Made by a program: the position numbers and the translations under genes
Assembly: GCA_021829055.1 (NCBI GenBank)
Contig: JAJZCS010000024.1
Coordinates: 1-14,713 of the forward strand
From: Pseudomonadota bacterium
GTDB lineage: Bacteria > Pseudomonadota > Alphaproteobacteria > Acetobacterales > Acetobacteraceae
Direction: 5' to 3'
DNA: 14,713 nucleotides
In this document: positions 1-8,842 of the stretch, piece by piece
Layout of the letters: each line of letters starts with the position of its first letter
Position numbering within the stretch: position 1 is the stretch's first letter
Notes under the pieces: generated by a model
What the model was told of the DNA's origin: nothing
Seen by the model: only the letters and a program-made list of their open reading frames with translations
Database searches by the model: none

Positions 1-3000
1 TTTGTCGACGCTTCGGCGGGTTCTGGAAAGACCAAATTGCTGACTGACCGCTTGCTGCGGTTGATGCTCGAAGGCGTATCCCCACAACGCATTCTCTGCC
101 TCACCTTCACCCGAGCGGCGGCCGCGGAGATGGCAATCCGCCTGCGCGATCGGCTGGGCACATGGGCGATTGTGAGCGACGCTACTCTTAACGTCGAACT
201 GGCATCACTTGGTTATACGCCTGATGAGCGGCAGCGCGCACGGGCGCGAGCGTTATTTGGACTTGTGCTGGATTTGCCCGGCGGCATGCGGATTGCAACC
301 ATCCACTCGTTCTGCCAATCGCTGCTGCGAAGATTTCCGCTCGAAGCCGGAATTCCTCCCCACTTTGCCGTAGCTGAACCTGCCGAAGTGATGCTGCGCC
401 GACGCGCCGTACGTGAACGTATCTTGCTCAAAACGCCGGATCAGAACGCGTTATCCTTGCTTGCCGAGCAGCAGTCCGAACAACAGTTCGCCGAACTTAC
501 GGACATGTTGATGGGTGACCCGCGCGGCACGCTTGTGAGGCTGTTTACGCAACATGAAACCGCCGATGCCATTGCGGGACTGCAACGGGCTGCTCTGGGT
601 ATGCCCGACGATGATGGTTCGCGGCTGTGGGATACAGCGGTGACTCCACCGCATGCAGACCAGCTCACCACAGCGCTGCAAATCATTGCCGAAAACTCTT
701 CTCCCCGCGCCCGGGCGCGGGCATTCAATCTTCTCGCGTGGATTGCGATGAGCAAGGAGGATCGGTGTGCCTCATGGGCACAATGGCGTTCCGGTTTTCT
801 GACCGGTAGCGGAGCGCCACGCGTGAAACCAGCGTTTCTGAGCAAGACACTCGACGAAGCACAACCCTCTCTCTTCGGGGTTATCGAGGCCGAACAAAGG
901 CGACTCGGTAATGTCTGCGAACAACTCGCAGCCAGCACACTTGCCGAATTATCCGCCAGTTTACTGCACCTCCTACTCGAACTGCAGGTGGAAGAAGCCG
1001 CCGAAAAACGTATGACTGGGCGCTTCGATCATGCCGATCTGATCACGAAAACGGCCGGGGTATTAAAGGACCCAGGCGCAGCATGGGTTCTCTACAAGCT
1101 TGACGGCGGCATCGACCACCTTCTCCTCGATGAAGTCCAGGACATTGCGCCCAGCCAGTGGAGCGTAATCGACGCCATCGGAGAGGAATTTTTCTCGGGC
1201 CTAAATGCTCGCAACAAAAACCGTACCATCTTCGCTGTTGGCGACCGCAAACAGTCGATTTATGGCTTTCAGGGCGCAGACCTCGCAAGCTTCGATGCCT
1301 GGAGGATGAACATCGCAGCAAAGGCACGCTTAGTTGGTGCGCGTTGGCATAACGGTGTCCTTGCGACTTCGTTCCGTTCCGTCGCGCCGGTCCTAGCACT
1401 CGTCGACTCAGTTTTCGCCACAGGCACAGCACGGCGTGGAGTAGTTGAAGCTGGAGCGCAACTCGTTCACTCCACGAGCCGTCAGGGCCAGGGCGGCGCG
1501 GTGATGCTTTGGCCACTAGCACCCGCCGCCGATGATCCACCCCCAGAACCATGGGAAGCCGCGACGGCGTACACCATCAGCTCTTCACCGCGGCAGCGTC
1601 TGGCCACAGCGCTTGCAATCTGGATCGAACAGGCGATCGGTCGGTACGAGCTGCCAGCGCGTGGGCGAACATTGCAAGCCGGTGATATCCTCATTCTGGT
1701 TCGTGTACGAAATGAATTCGGCCAGGCGTTGACCCGCGCGCTCAAGCAGCGCGCCATTCCCGTGGCCGGACTTGACCGGATCTTCTTGACGGAAGCTAGG
1801 GCCGTCGCCGACCTGATCGCACTGGCCGACGCTCTGATTCTCCCCGAAAATGATGTTGCGTTTGCCACGTTCCTCACAAGCCCATTGGGCGGCTTATCGG
1901 ACGAAAGTCTTATGGAGCTGGCAATCGGCCGCTCCGGCAGCTTGCACTCGGCGTTGCTGGATCGCGCATCTCTCCGGCAAGACTGGGCCGCGGCGGAAAC
2001 GTTCTTTAGCAGCTTACGGAATCGGGTTGACTTTGTGAGTCCGTACAAGCTCTTCGCCGAGGCGTTAGGGCCGCTCGGTGGCCGCGCACGACTGCTCGCC
2101 CGGCTCGGGCTGGAACAAGCCGAGCCAATCGACGAATTCCTCGCAACCGCAATCGAATTCGAAACCAACACCCCCCCGAGCATGCAGGGGTTTCTCGCTG
2201 CAATCAGCGCCGCAGCGGCGGAAGTAAAACGTGAAGCGGAAGCCTCCAGCGATGCCGTGCGGATCATGACTGTCCATGGCGCGAAAGGCCTGCAGGCGCC
2301 CCTCGTCATTCTTCCAGACACAACCGGCACAGCGCCGCAACGGGACACGATTCATTGGATTCGGGCACCGCACTCGACATTACCGGTTCCCATTTTCTGC
2401 CCTCGCGCAGAAATGCGCAGCAGGGTGGTTGAGGCCGCTGTTGCCGAAGCCCATGCCCTCGCGCAAGAGGAGGCCAACCGCCTGCTGTACGTCGCTCTGA
2501 CCCGCGCGGAAGACGGCTTGATCATCTGCGGTGCGGCCCCGCGAAAGCCGCTGCCGGAGGGCAGCTGGTACCGGCACGTGGCCGACGCCTTCGCGCGGCT
2601 CAATGCCGTACCGATAGCAATCGATCTGCCCTGGGCTGGCCACGCGCTGACCTTGGAAGCAAGCCAAACTGCTCCACCAGACCGCCTGAGTAGCGACGCG
2701 ATGCGCTTCAAGCCCTCGCTTCCAGACTGGATCGGTCCTTCCACCGGTTGGTGCGCTGAAGCGCCGCCTCGTCGGCCCCAACAGCCTGACAGGCTGGTAC
2801 CAAGCCGAGTTGCCGAGGGTTATGCCCGCGACTTGGCCAGCAGTTCGCCACGGGACGCGGCGCGTCGTCCGCAACGCCAAGATGCCGCGATGGCTCGGGG
2901 GCGGCTGACTCACCTGCTCCTCCAGCACTTGCCCAATCTTGAACCCGACGTCAGAGAATCGGCGGCTCGAGCTTTCCTTGGTCAACCCGGGCACGGAATT

Positions 3001-3372
3001 GATGCCTCATTACAGGAGATGATTGTCTCGGAAATCATGTCCATCTTAAAACATCCTGAATTGGCGACCCTGTTCTCGCACGGTTCACGCGGTGAAGCAC
3101 CAATCGCCGGTATCATCGATGGCGTCGAAATTGCCGGCGTTATCGACCGGCTGGTGGTAGAGCAAAGCCAGATACTGATCGCAGATTACAAGACTGACCG
3201 TGCAGTACCCTCCGACGTCTTCGGCGTCCCGCTGGCGTACCGGGCGCAAATCGGTGCCTATGTGCGGGTTTTGCGGGCAATTTATCCCGATCGGCCGATC
3301 ATCCCCTTTATAATCTGGACGGCAACCGCACAGGTGATGCGCCTGACCGAACTGGATGCGAAGGGACATTGA
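1..3372 (+). CDS. addA: AddA, double-strand break repair helicase-nuclease (5' end outside window)
   Basis: AddA is the helicase and nuclease subunit of AddAB, which resects double-strand DNA ends for RecA-mediated recombination. The frame is open from base 1 and the Walker A motif (ASAGSGKT, residues 4-11 of the visible protein) is at the very edge, so only a short N-terminus is missing; the TTG at base 37 lies after Walker A and is not the start. UvrD/Rep-type SF1 motifs follow in order: TFTR 35-38, TIHSFC 100-105, DEVQD 377-381, GDRKQ 414-418, TSFRS 456-460, TVHGAKGL 757-764 and YVALTRAE 830-837. A RecB-family nuclease domain ends the protein, with GVIDRL (Asp1049), DYKTD 1062-1066 and a QxxxY motif. 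The 1123 visible codons fit the usual alphaproteobacterial length of roughly 1150. The 3' end overlaps the longest hpnA frame by 17 bases. A trxA gene often follows addA in related bacteria but does not here. Confidence 0.97.
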   Translation, partial: FVDASAGSGKTKLLTDRLLRLMLEGVSPQRILCLTFTRAAAAEMAIRLRDRLGTWAIVSDATLNVELASLGYTPDERQRARARALFGLVLDLPGGMRIATIHSFCQSLLRRFPLEAGIPPHFAVAEPAEVMLRRRAVRERILLKTPDQNALSLLAEQQSEQQFAELTDMLMGDPRGTLVRLFTQHETADAIAGLQRAALGMPDDDGSRLWDTAVTPPHADQLTTALQIIAENSSPRARARAFNLLAWIAMSKEDRCASWAQWRSGFLTGSGAPRVKPAFLSKTLDEAQPSLFGVIEAEQRRLGNVCEQLAASTLAELSASLLHLLLELQVEEAAEKRMTGRFDHADLITKTAGVLKDPGAAWVLYKLDGGIDHLLLDEVQDIAPSQWSVIDAIGEEFFSGLNARNKNRTIFAVGDRKQSIYGFQGADLASFDAWRMNIAAKARLVGARWHNGVLATSFRSVAPVLALVDSVFATGTARRGVVEAGAQLVHSTSRQGQGGAVMLWPLAPAADDPPPEPWEAATAYTISSSPRQRLATALAIWIEQAIGRYELPARGRTLQAGDILILVRVRNEFGQALTRALKQRAIPVAGLDRIFLTEARAVADLIALADALILPENDVAFATFLTSPLGGLSDESLMELAIGRSGSLHSALLDRASLRQDWAAAETFFSSLRNRVDFVSPYKLFAEALGPLGGRARLLARLGLEQAEPIDEFLATAIEFETNTPPSMQGFLAAISAAAAEVKREAEASSDAVRIMTVHGAKGLQAPLVILPDTTGTAPQRDTIHWIRAPHSTLPVPIFCPRAEMRSRVVEAAVAEAHALAQEEANRLLYVALTRAEDGLIICGAAPRKPLPEGSWYRHVADAFARLNAVPIAIDLPWAGHALTLEASQTAPPDRLSSDAMRFKPSLPDWIGPSTGWCAEAPPRRPQQPDRLVPSRVAEGYARDLASSSPRDAARRPQRQDAAMARGRLTHLLLQHLPNLEPDVRESAARAFLGQPGHGIDASLQEMIVSEIMSILKHPELATLFSHGSRGEAPIAGIIDGVEIAGVIDRLVVEQSQILIADYKTDRAVPSDVFGVPLAYRAQIGAYVRVLRAIYPDRPIIPFIIWTATAQVMRLTELDAKGH

Positions 3373-4540
3373 AGGAAGACGCTTGAACCCGCGCAGCTTT
3401 GCGGGCATTGGAAAATTTCTTTATGGCGTTGCTTATGAAGCAGTTCGTCGAAAGCTCCCCGTGACCGATCCGCAACACCTTGGCGATCCTGCTGCAGTTA
3501 TTGATCGCACCGGTCTTACACTGGTCACCGGCGCCACCGGTTTCGTTGGCGCCGCCGTGACCCGTACGCTTGCTGCCGCAGGTCTTCCGCTTCGGCTGAT
3601 GCACCGGCATGACAGCGACCTATCTAATATTTCTGAGGTGCCCGGCGAGCGCGTCGTCGCCAACCTTACGGACCACGAATCGCTTGCGCGCGCGGTCGCC
3701 GGCTGCCGGTATGTGTTCCACGTAGCCGCTGATTATCGGCTCTGGGTACCCAACCCCGCATCCATGCGCCGGACCAATATTGACGGCACTATTTCACTTC
3801 TGCGTGCTGCTGGCGATGCCGGTGTATCACGCATTGTCTACACTAGCAGTGTTGCAGCGCTTGGTCTCACGACCGACGGCAGTCCCGCTGACGAGACGAC
3901 GCCTCATGGCCCGCAGGATCACGTGGGACCCTACAAGTTGTCGAAATACGAAGCGGAAATTTCAGTGCGGCGCATGGCCGCCAAAGGCTTGGACGTCGTG
4001 ATCGTCAATCCTTCAGCGCCCGTGGGACCGGGCGACATCAAACCGACTCCAACTGGGCAACTGGTGCTTGACGCTGCCCGAGGGCACATGCCGGCCTATG
4101 TGGAAACAGGTATGAACATTGTGCATGTCGATGACGTTGCTCGCGGCCATCTTCTTGCGTTGGCATATGGTCAAACGGGAGAGGGGTATATTTTGGGCGG
4201 TGAAAACCTGATGCTGTCAGAAATTTGCCGCCTCATTGCACAACTGGCAGGCCGCGCGCCCCCGCGCGTCAAACTCCCGATCACACCGCTCATGCCTGTT
4301 GCGTCGCTATTGGAAGCCTGGGCACGCGTCTCCGGCAAGCAACCGCTGATGACGCGTGACATGCTGGCCATGGCTCGTAGGCGAATGTTCTACACCTCGG
4401 CAAAAGCCGAACAATGCCTTGGGTACCAGCCGCGGCCTGCGGGCCGTGCGTTCGAGGATGCATTGGTGGATTTCTGCCGTCGAGGCAAGCTGGCATCGAT
4501 TGCCTATCATCCCCTTACCACGACCGGAGGAACGCGATGA
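3356..4540 (+). CDS. hpnA: HpnA, hopanoid-associated sugar epimerase (SDR family)
   Basis: This is an extended short-chain dehydrogenase/reductase (NAD-dependent epimerase family) of the hopanoid-associated HpnA type; its exact substrate in hopanoid metabolism is not settled. Visible motifs are the Rossmann motif TGATGFVG (residues 58-65), the YTSS strand (162-165) with the catalytic Ser, YxxxK (Tyr193, Lys197) and the conserved HVDDVARGH segment (257-265). The ATG used here gives 394 residues, with about 50 residues ahead of the Rossmann fold that typical family members (about 330-340 aa) lack. Alternatives are TTG at 3383, preceded by AAGGAAG at good spacing, and GTG at 3461, so the start is uncertain. 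The stop overlaps the hpnB start as ATGA. Assignment rests on fold motifs plus position at the head of hpnBCDE. Confidence 0.92.
   Translation: MRRDIEGRRLNPRSFAGIGKFLYGVAYEAVRRKLPVTDPQHLGDPAAVIDRTGLTLVTGATGFVGAAVTRTLAAAGLPLRLMHRHDSDLSNISEVPGERVVANLTDHESLARAVAGCRYVFHVAADYRLWVPNPASMRRTNIDGTISLLRAAGDAGVSRIVYTSSVAALGLTTDGSPADETTPHGPQDHVGPYKLSKYEAEISVRRMAAKGLDVVIVNPSAPVGPGDIKPTPTGQLVLDAARGHMPAYVETGMNIVHVDDVARGHLLALAYGQTGEGYILGGENLMLSEICRLIAQLAGRAPPRVKLPITPLMPVASLLEAWARVSGKQPLMTRDMLAMARRRMFYTSAKAEQCLGYQPRPAGRAFEDALVDFCRRGKLASIAYHPLTTTGGTR
4526..4530 (+). promoter_or_regulatory. Shine-Dalgarno of hpnB
   Basis: GGAGG lies six bases before the ATG at 4537, inside the end of hpnA. It decides the hpnB start against a longer in-frame opening at 4414 that would run deep into hpnA. 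Confidence 0.8.
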
Positions 4541-5661
4541 CTGTGATGGCCATCGTGGCATTGGTCTGGATTTATCTCTATGCCCTGCACGGCGATTTCT
4601 GGCGCAGCACTCCGGAACTCTCGCCCGCACTGCCGAGCAGCACCCCGGCCGTCGATATAATCGTGCCGGCGCGTAATGAGGCAGAAACAATTGACGCTGC
4701 CATTGGTTCACTTCTCGGACAGGATTACAAGGGGCCGTTCCGAGTTATTCTGGTCGATGATCGAAGCACGGATAGCACTGCCGATATCGCTCGGAGAGCG
4801 GCCGGAGAAGATTCGCGCCTGACCATCATTACCGGTGCGGATAAACCTCCCGCGTGGTCAGGTAAGTTGTTTGCCCTCGACCAGGGTGTGGCAGGCACCA
4901 CAAATCCGCTAATCTTTTTTACTGATGCGGATATCGTCCATGACCCGCGGCATCTCTCCACGCTGGTCGCCCGGCTGGAAACACCTTCCCACGGCCAGCC
5001 GCTGCAAATGGTGTCCGAAATGGTCCGGTTGAATTGCGAAAGCGTTGCTGAGCGTGCACTGATTCCCGCATTCGTGTACTTTTTCCAAATGCTGTACCCA
5101 TTCGCGCGCGTGAACAACCCGTTGTCCACCACAGCCGCTGCCGCGGGCGGCACCGTGCTCATCCGCCGAACAGCCTTGGAGCAGATTGGCGGCCTCAAGG
5201 CGATGCACAACGCGCTGATCGACGATGTGACACTCGCGCGCCGGATAAAGCGGCATGGCGCGATTTTTCTCGGGCATTCGGGCCTTGCACGTTCTATCCG
5301 ACGGTATCCCCATGCCCGCGATATCCGCGAAATGATCGCCCGAACCGCGTTCACGCAACTACGCTACTCACCGCTGCTTCTAGGCTTGGCGCTCCTCGGT
5401 CTGGCTTTCGTTTGGCTTCTGCCCCCCTCTGCCATCCTGTTTAGTCGTTGGGATACAGCGCTGTTCGGCTGGATTGCCTATGTTACGGCTATTTTAACCT
5501 ACCAGCCGACACTGCGCCGTTATGGACTTACGTGGGCTTGGGGACTGACCTTGCCTGCCATCGCCCTTGTGTACATGGAAGCGACCATCACGTCTGCGTG
5601 GCGGTATTGGCAAGGCGCCGGTGCAGCCTGGAAAAATCGTGACTACGGGAGTGCTGCGTGA
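4537..5661 (+). CDS. hpnB: HpnB, hopanoid-associated family 2-type glycosyltransferase
   Basis: A membrane-anchored GT-A glycosyltransferase, 374 residues from the ATG at 4537, close to the usual HpnB length. Visible features in order: an N-terminal hydrophobic segment (about 2-17), the nucleotide-sugar binding start VPARNE (43-48), DDRSTD (74-79), the metal-binding TDAD (129-132), the acidic LIDD (227-230) that fits the catalytic-base position, and a QLRY segment (274-277) resembling the Q-x-x-R-W motif. Three hydrophobic stretches at about 279-302, 308-323 and 335-350 suggest C-terminal membrane spans. It belongs to the hopanoid cluster, but its acceptor and donor have not been clearly established. 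It overlaps hpnA by four bases (ATGA) and hpnC by four (GTGA), which suggests translational coupling. Confidence 0.93.
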   Translation: MTVMAIVALVWIYLYALHGDFWRSTPELSPALPSSTPAVDIIVPARNEAETIDAAIGSLLGQDYKGPFRVILVDDRSTDSTADIARRAAGEDSRLTIITGADKPPAWSGKLFALDQGVAGTTNPLIFFTDADIVHDPRHLSTLVARLETPSHGQPLQMVSEMVRLNCESVAERALIPAFVYFFQMLYPFARVNNPLSTTAAAAGGTVLIRRTALEQIGGLKAMHNALIDDVTLARRIKRHGAIFLGHSGLARSIRRYPHARDIREMIARTAFTQLRYSPLLLGLALLGLAFVWLLPPSAILFSRWDTALFGWIAYVTAILTYQPTLRRYGLTWAWGLTLPAIALVYMEATITSAWRYWQGAGAAWKNRDYGSAA

Positions 5662-6503
5662 GCGGGGTATTCGCCGGAGAAAATGCCGAAACCTGGTCCG
5701 GAAAAGACCGTGCCGACGAAAACTTCCCGGTTGGTTCAATCCTGATCCGGAGGGATCTACGCCGCCACGTACATGCCTTTTATGCGTTCGCAAGAAATGC
5801 TGATGACATTGCCGATCACCCTCACTTGCCACCTGAGGAAAAAATCCTGCGCCTTGACATTATGGAGGCGGTACTAACTGGGGCGCGAGAATCCGGATCG
5901 CCCACAGCGACCGCACTGCGCACAAGTCTGGTGGCCACCAACGTTACGGCAAATCATGCCCGGGAACTGCTCATCGCCTTTCGGCAGGACGCAACGAAGA
6001 AACGCTACGCAAGTTGGACGGAGTTGATGGAGTATTGCCGCTATTCCGCAGCTCCCGTCGGACGCTATGTGTTGGAACTGCACGGTGAAAAACACGTAAC
6101 TTGGCGCGCGTCCGATGCGTTATGCGCATCATTGCAGGTGCTCAACCATTTGCAGGACTGTGCCAGTGATCTTCGCACGCTCGATCGCTGCTATCTCCCC
6201 CAGAATTGGCTCCGTGAGGCGGGATCCTCGACCGAAGAAGTGGCTGCTGCGCGAACATCACCGGGGCTCCGTCAGGTTTTCGCGATGATCTTGAGGGAGA
6301 ACGACAAGCTGAACGCTATCGCAGCTGACCTGCCCAAGTTGGTGGACAACCGGCGGCTGCGGATTGAAACTGCAGTTATTACTGCTCTTGCGCGACGGTT
6401 ACAGGCTCGGTTGAGCCACAATGATCCTCTGGTGATGCGAGTAAAGCTGAGAGCCCCTGACGTCGCATCCGCGATTCTTTCCGCGTTGCCGCGTCTCGCG
6501 TGA
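5658..6503 (+). CDS. hpnC: HpnC, hydroxysqualene synthase
   Basis: HpnC belongs to the trans-isoprenyl diphosphate synthase (squalene/phytoene synthase) fold. In the characterised HpnCDE route it converts presqualene diphosphate, made by HpnD, to hydroxysqualene. The 281-residue product shows the first aspartate-rich site as ADDIAD (48-53) after HAFYAFARN, the conserved YCRYSAAPVG segment (126-135), and the second site LNHLQDCASD (162-171) with Asp167 and Asp171. The GTG start at 5658 overlaps the hpnB stop as GTGA and is preceded by GGGAG at 5647-5651 with six-base spacing. Order next to hpnD and hpnE, and the NHLQD form of the second motif, separate it from HpnD, its paralogue downstream. 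Confidence 0.94.
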   Translation: MSGVFAGENAETWSGKDRADENFPVGSILIRRDLRRHVHAFYAFARNADDIADHPHLPPEEKILRLDIMEAVLTGARESGSPTATALRTSLVATNVTANHARELLIAFRQDATKKRYASWTELMEYCRYSAAPVGRYVLELHGEKHVTWRASDALCASLQVLNHLQDCASDLRTLDRCYLPQNWLREAGSSTEEVAAARTSPGLRQVFAMILRENDKLNAIAADLPKLVDNRRLRIETAVITALARRLQARLSHNDPLVMRVKLRAPDVASAILSALPRLA

Positions 6504-7393
6504 CATACATGAACACTCATGCCGGCATTCAGGCTGCATATTCGGGTGCAGATGTGACCGCGGTTACAGCTCTGACGCGCGCAGCCGGGACGTCCTTCTA
6601 CCGGGGAATGACCATACTGCCTCTTCCCCGGCGAATAGCAATGTACGGGATCTATGCGTTCTGCCGAGCGGTCGATGATATTGCCGACGACGAAGGCTTG
6701 ACGACGATGGAGCGCCACGCCGGCCTGACGGTCTGGAGAAACCAGATCGAAGCTCTCTGGCAAGGTAAGGCCGACGATCCGATCACTCGAATCTTGCTCA
6801 TCTCTATCCAAAACTATGATCTACAATATGCTGATTTTATTTCAGTAATTGACGGAATGGCAATGGACGCGACGGAAACGATTGTGGCACCCGACGAGGC
6901 CACGCTCGACCTGTACTGCGACAGAGTCGCGTCTGCTGTTGGTCGATTGTCGGTCCGTGTTTTCGGCGAAGCAAGCAAGGACGGGGTGGCTGTTGCGACC
7001 CACCTCGGGCGTGCTTTGCAACTGACAAACATTCTTCGTGATCTGGGAGAAGATGCAGCCCGTGGCCGGCTTTATCTGCCGCGTGAGTTGCTTGAGGCAG
7101 AACATGTGCCTCTTACACCGGACGCTGCTCTTGCTGCAGACCGCCTGCCCCGAGTTCTTTCCGTGATAGCCGATCGCGCAGAGCACAAATTTGACGCTGC
7201 CGAAACTGCCATGCGCCATTGCGACCCACGGGCCATGCGCCCGGCGCGGCTGATGGCAGCATCCTATCGACCGTTGTTGAACGTAATGCGCGCGCGCGGC
7301 TTCGCTAATCCTCTTCGAAGACCAAGCCTGCCGATCTGGCGCAAAATGATGCTTGCCGCGAGACTTGTCGTCCAGGCTGGCCGTGGCGCCTGA
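6500..7393 (+). CDS. hpnD: HpnD, presqualene diphosphate synthase
   Basis: HpnD condenses two farnesyl diphosphates to presqualene diphosphate, the first committed step to squalene in this pathway. The 297-residue protein has both metal-binding aspartate motifs: VDDIADD (58-64) following the IYAFCRA segment, and TNILRDLGED (176-185). The conserved YCDRVASAVG (139-148) lies between them, as in squalene/phytoene synthases. The start may be GTG at 6500, overlapping hpnC as GTGA in keeping with its neighbours, or ATG at 6509, three codons later; neither has a clear Shine-Dalgarno. The 3' end overlaps hpnE by about eleven bases. No internal damage is seen, and both aspartate sites are intact, so it should be active. 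Confidence 0.95.
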   Translation: MTYMNTHAGIQAAYSGADVTAVTALTRAAGTSFYRGMTILPLPRRIAMYGIYAFCRAVDDIADDEGLTTMERHAGLTVWRNQIEALWQGKADDPITRILLISIQNYDLQYADFISVIDGMAMDATETIVAPDEATLDLYCDRVASAVGRLSVRVFGEASKDGVAVATHLGRALQLTNILRDLGEDAARGRLYLPRELLEAEHVPLTPDAALAADRLPRVLSVIADRAEHKFDAAETAMRHCDPRAMRPARLMAASYRPLLNVMRARGFANPLRRPSLPIWRKMMLAARLVVQAGRGA

Positions 7394-8669
7394 GCCAGTG
7401 CAATCGGCCCCTCAAGTCCGTGTCATCGGCGCTGGAATGGCAGGCCTTGCGGCGGCGACCGTCCTTGCCGAACGAGGGCACCGTGTAATTCTTTACGAAG
7501 CAGCAAAACTCGGCGGTGGTCGGTGTCGTTCCTACCACGATTCAGATCTGGGCTGCCGGATCGATAACGGAAATCATCTCCTGATGTCAGGAAATCAAGC
7601 GGTTACTCGGTATCTCACGAGAGTCGGTGCTATTGATACATTGACTGGGCCCACCCGGCCGGTTTTCCCATTTATTGACCTCACCTCCGGCAAATCGTGG
7701 ACTATACGGCTCAATGCGGGCCGATTGCCCTGGTGGATCCTAGTCAAATCATGTCGGGTACCCGGAACGTCAGCGTCGCAGTACCTTACACTCCGCCGCC
7801 TCGAAAAGGCATGCACTGCAGATCTGGTGGCAGCGCTAATGCAAGACGTCCATCCGCTGTACGAGCACCTGATCGAACCATTGGCAATCGCTGTGCTGAA
7901 TACGAAGCCAGCCGTCGCATCGGCGGCGCCGCTCGGAGCTGTCCTTCACGAAACGATCGGGCGTGGCGGGGTTGCAGCCATTCCGCATTTTCCAAAACAA
8001 GGCTTATCCGAAAGCTTTATTGACCCCGCCCTACGTTACCTGAGCGCCAATCGGGCTGAAATCCGTTTCGGAGCGCGGGTCGCTGCGTTGGGTATTGAGG
8101 ACGGCCGGGTTGCCGGCCTGTCCGGACCGAATCTGGACGAAAGAATTGAACCGACGGAAAACGTCATCCTCGCCGTTCCACCATGGGTCGCGACTGAACT
8201 GGTGCCCGGACTGGTTGCGCCAAACCAATTTGAGGCAATCTTGAACGTGCATTTCCGAGCCCGCATTCCAGCGGGGGAAGCCGGATTTTATGGCCTTCTC
8301 GGCGGTACGGCGGAATGGGTTTTCCAAAAGGGCGAGGCTATTTCAGTAACGGTAAGCGCGGCAAATGACCGGATCAACGTCGATGCTGAGCAACTTGCCA
8401 AAAAAATCTGGGCCGATCTTCACTTGGCGTTCGGGATCGAATCGTCAATGCCCGCCTTCCGTGTCGTTAAAGAAAAGCGCGCAACGTTCGCCGCAACCCC
8501 GGAGCAGCTCTTGCGCCGGCCACAAACACGCACCCACCTGACAAATCTCTTTCTTGCCGGTGACTACACCGCGACAAATCTACCTGCGACCATAGAGGGC
8601 GCGATCCGGTCTGGAGAATCAGCAGCAGCTTTATGCACGGGCTGGTCAAATCAACATCGCGCGCCATGA
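7383..8669 (+). CDS. hpnE: HpnE, hydroxysqualene dehydroxylase (squalene-associated FAD-dependent desaturase)
   Basis: HpnE is an FAD-dependent amine-oxidase/phytoene-desaturase-like protein that reduces hydroxysqualene to squalene, the last step of the HpnDCE route. From the GTG at 7383 it has 428 residues. The dinucleotide-binding motif VIGAGMAGLAAA begins at residue 14 and is followed by an acidic strand end (LYEA) and GGGRCRS, typical of this family. Near the C-terminus, FLAGDYTATNLPATIEGA (390-407) forms the second FAD contact. A TTG at 7353 would add ten residues with no sign of conservation; the GTG at 7383 puts the Rossmann motif close to the N-terminus as usual. It is the last recognisable hpn gene; shc, frequently next in related clusters, is missing. 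Confidence 0.94.
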   Translation: MAPEPVQSAPQVRVIGAGMAGLAAATVLAERGHRVILYEAAKLGGGRCRSYHDSDLGCRIDNGNHLLMSGNQAVTRYLTRVGAIDTLTGPTRPVFPFIDLTSGKSWTIRLNAGRLPWWILVKSCRVPGTSASQYLTLRRLEKACTADLVAALMQDVHPLYEHLIEPLAIAVLNTKPAVASAAPLGAVLHETIGRGGVAAIPHFPKQGLSESFIDPALRYLSANRAEIRFGARVAALGIEDGRVAGLSGPNLDERIEPTENVILAVPPWVATELVPGLVAPNQFEAILNVHFRARIPAGEAGFYGLLGGTAEWVFQKGEAISVTVSAANDRINVDAEQLAKKIWADLHLAFGIESSMPAFRVVKEKRATFAATPEQLLRRPQTRTHLTNLFLAGDYTATNLPATIEGAIRSGESAAALCTGWSNQHRAP

Positions 8670-8842
8670 CGTTGACAGCCCTTATGCCGTCCGAGAAAGT
8701 TTGGTTGACCAGTATTGCCGGTTCAGAGATTGCGGAACCAAGCGGTTGTACACATAAGGCGGAACCGTCCCAACTTGCGGAACGCGTGATCTGCCGAGAT
8801 CTTTGCAGTGTTCGAGCCGGTTGCGACATCGCATTGGTATAG
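8666..8842 (+). CDS. Doubtful small ORF coupled to hpnE stop
   Basis: An ATG at 8666 overlaps the hpnE stop in the ATGA pattern seen at two other junctions here and opens 58 codons ending at 8842. The product begins MTLTALMPSEK and contains three cysteines. I recognise no domain, signal peptide or membrane segment, and there is no Shine-Dalgarno. It could be a small coupled gene, the decayed start of a lost cluster member, or chance. Only the junction geometry supports it. Confidence 0.15.
   Translation: MTLTALMPSEKVWLTSIAGSEIAEPSGCTHKAEPSQLAERVICRDLCSVRAGCDIALV

Noticed and set aside
1482..2348. Long minus-strand open frame of 288 codons opposite addA
   Set aside because: It lies wholly inside the helicase gene, whose motifs are intact. 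The translation is rich in Ser, Arg and Ala without domain features, as expected for the antisense of a GC-rich gene.
4414..4536. Longer hpnB frame starting inside hpnA
   Set aside because: The GGAGG-ATG pair at 4526-4539 and the ATGA junction define the start; the added residues overlap hpnA coding and precede the natural membrane anchor.
8672..8701. Perfect TTGACA just after hpnE as a promoter
   Set aside because: At 16-18 base spacing the -10 candidates are AGAAAG, GAAAGT and AAAGTT, all poor matches, so the single hexamer is not enough.
8720..8739. GGTTC...GAACC inverted repeat as a terminator after hpnE
   Set aside because: The stem is only five base pairs with a ten-base loop and no T-run, too weak for an intrinsic terminator.
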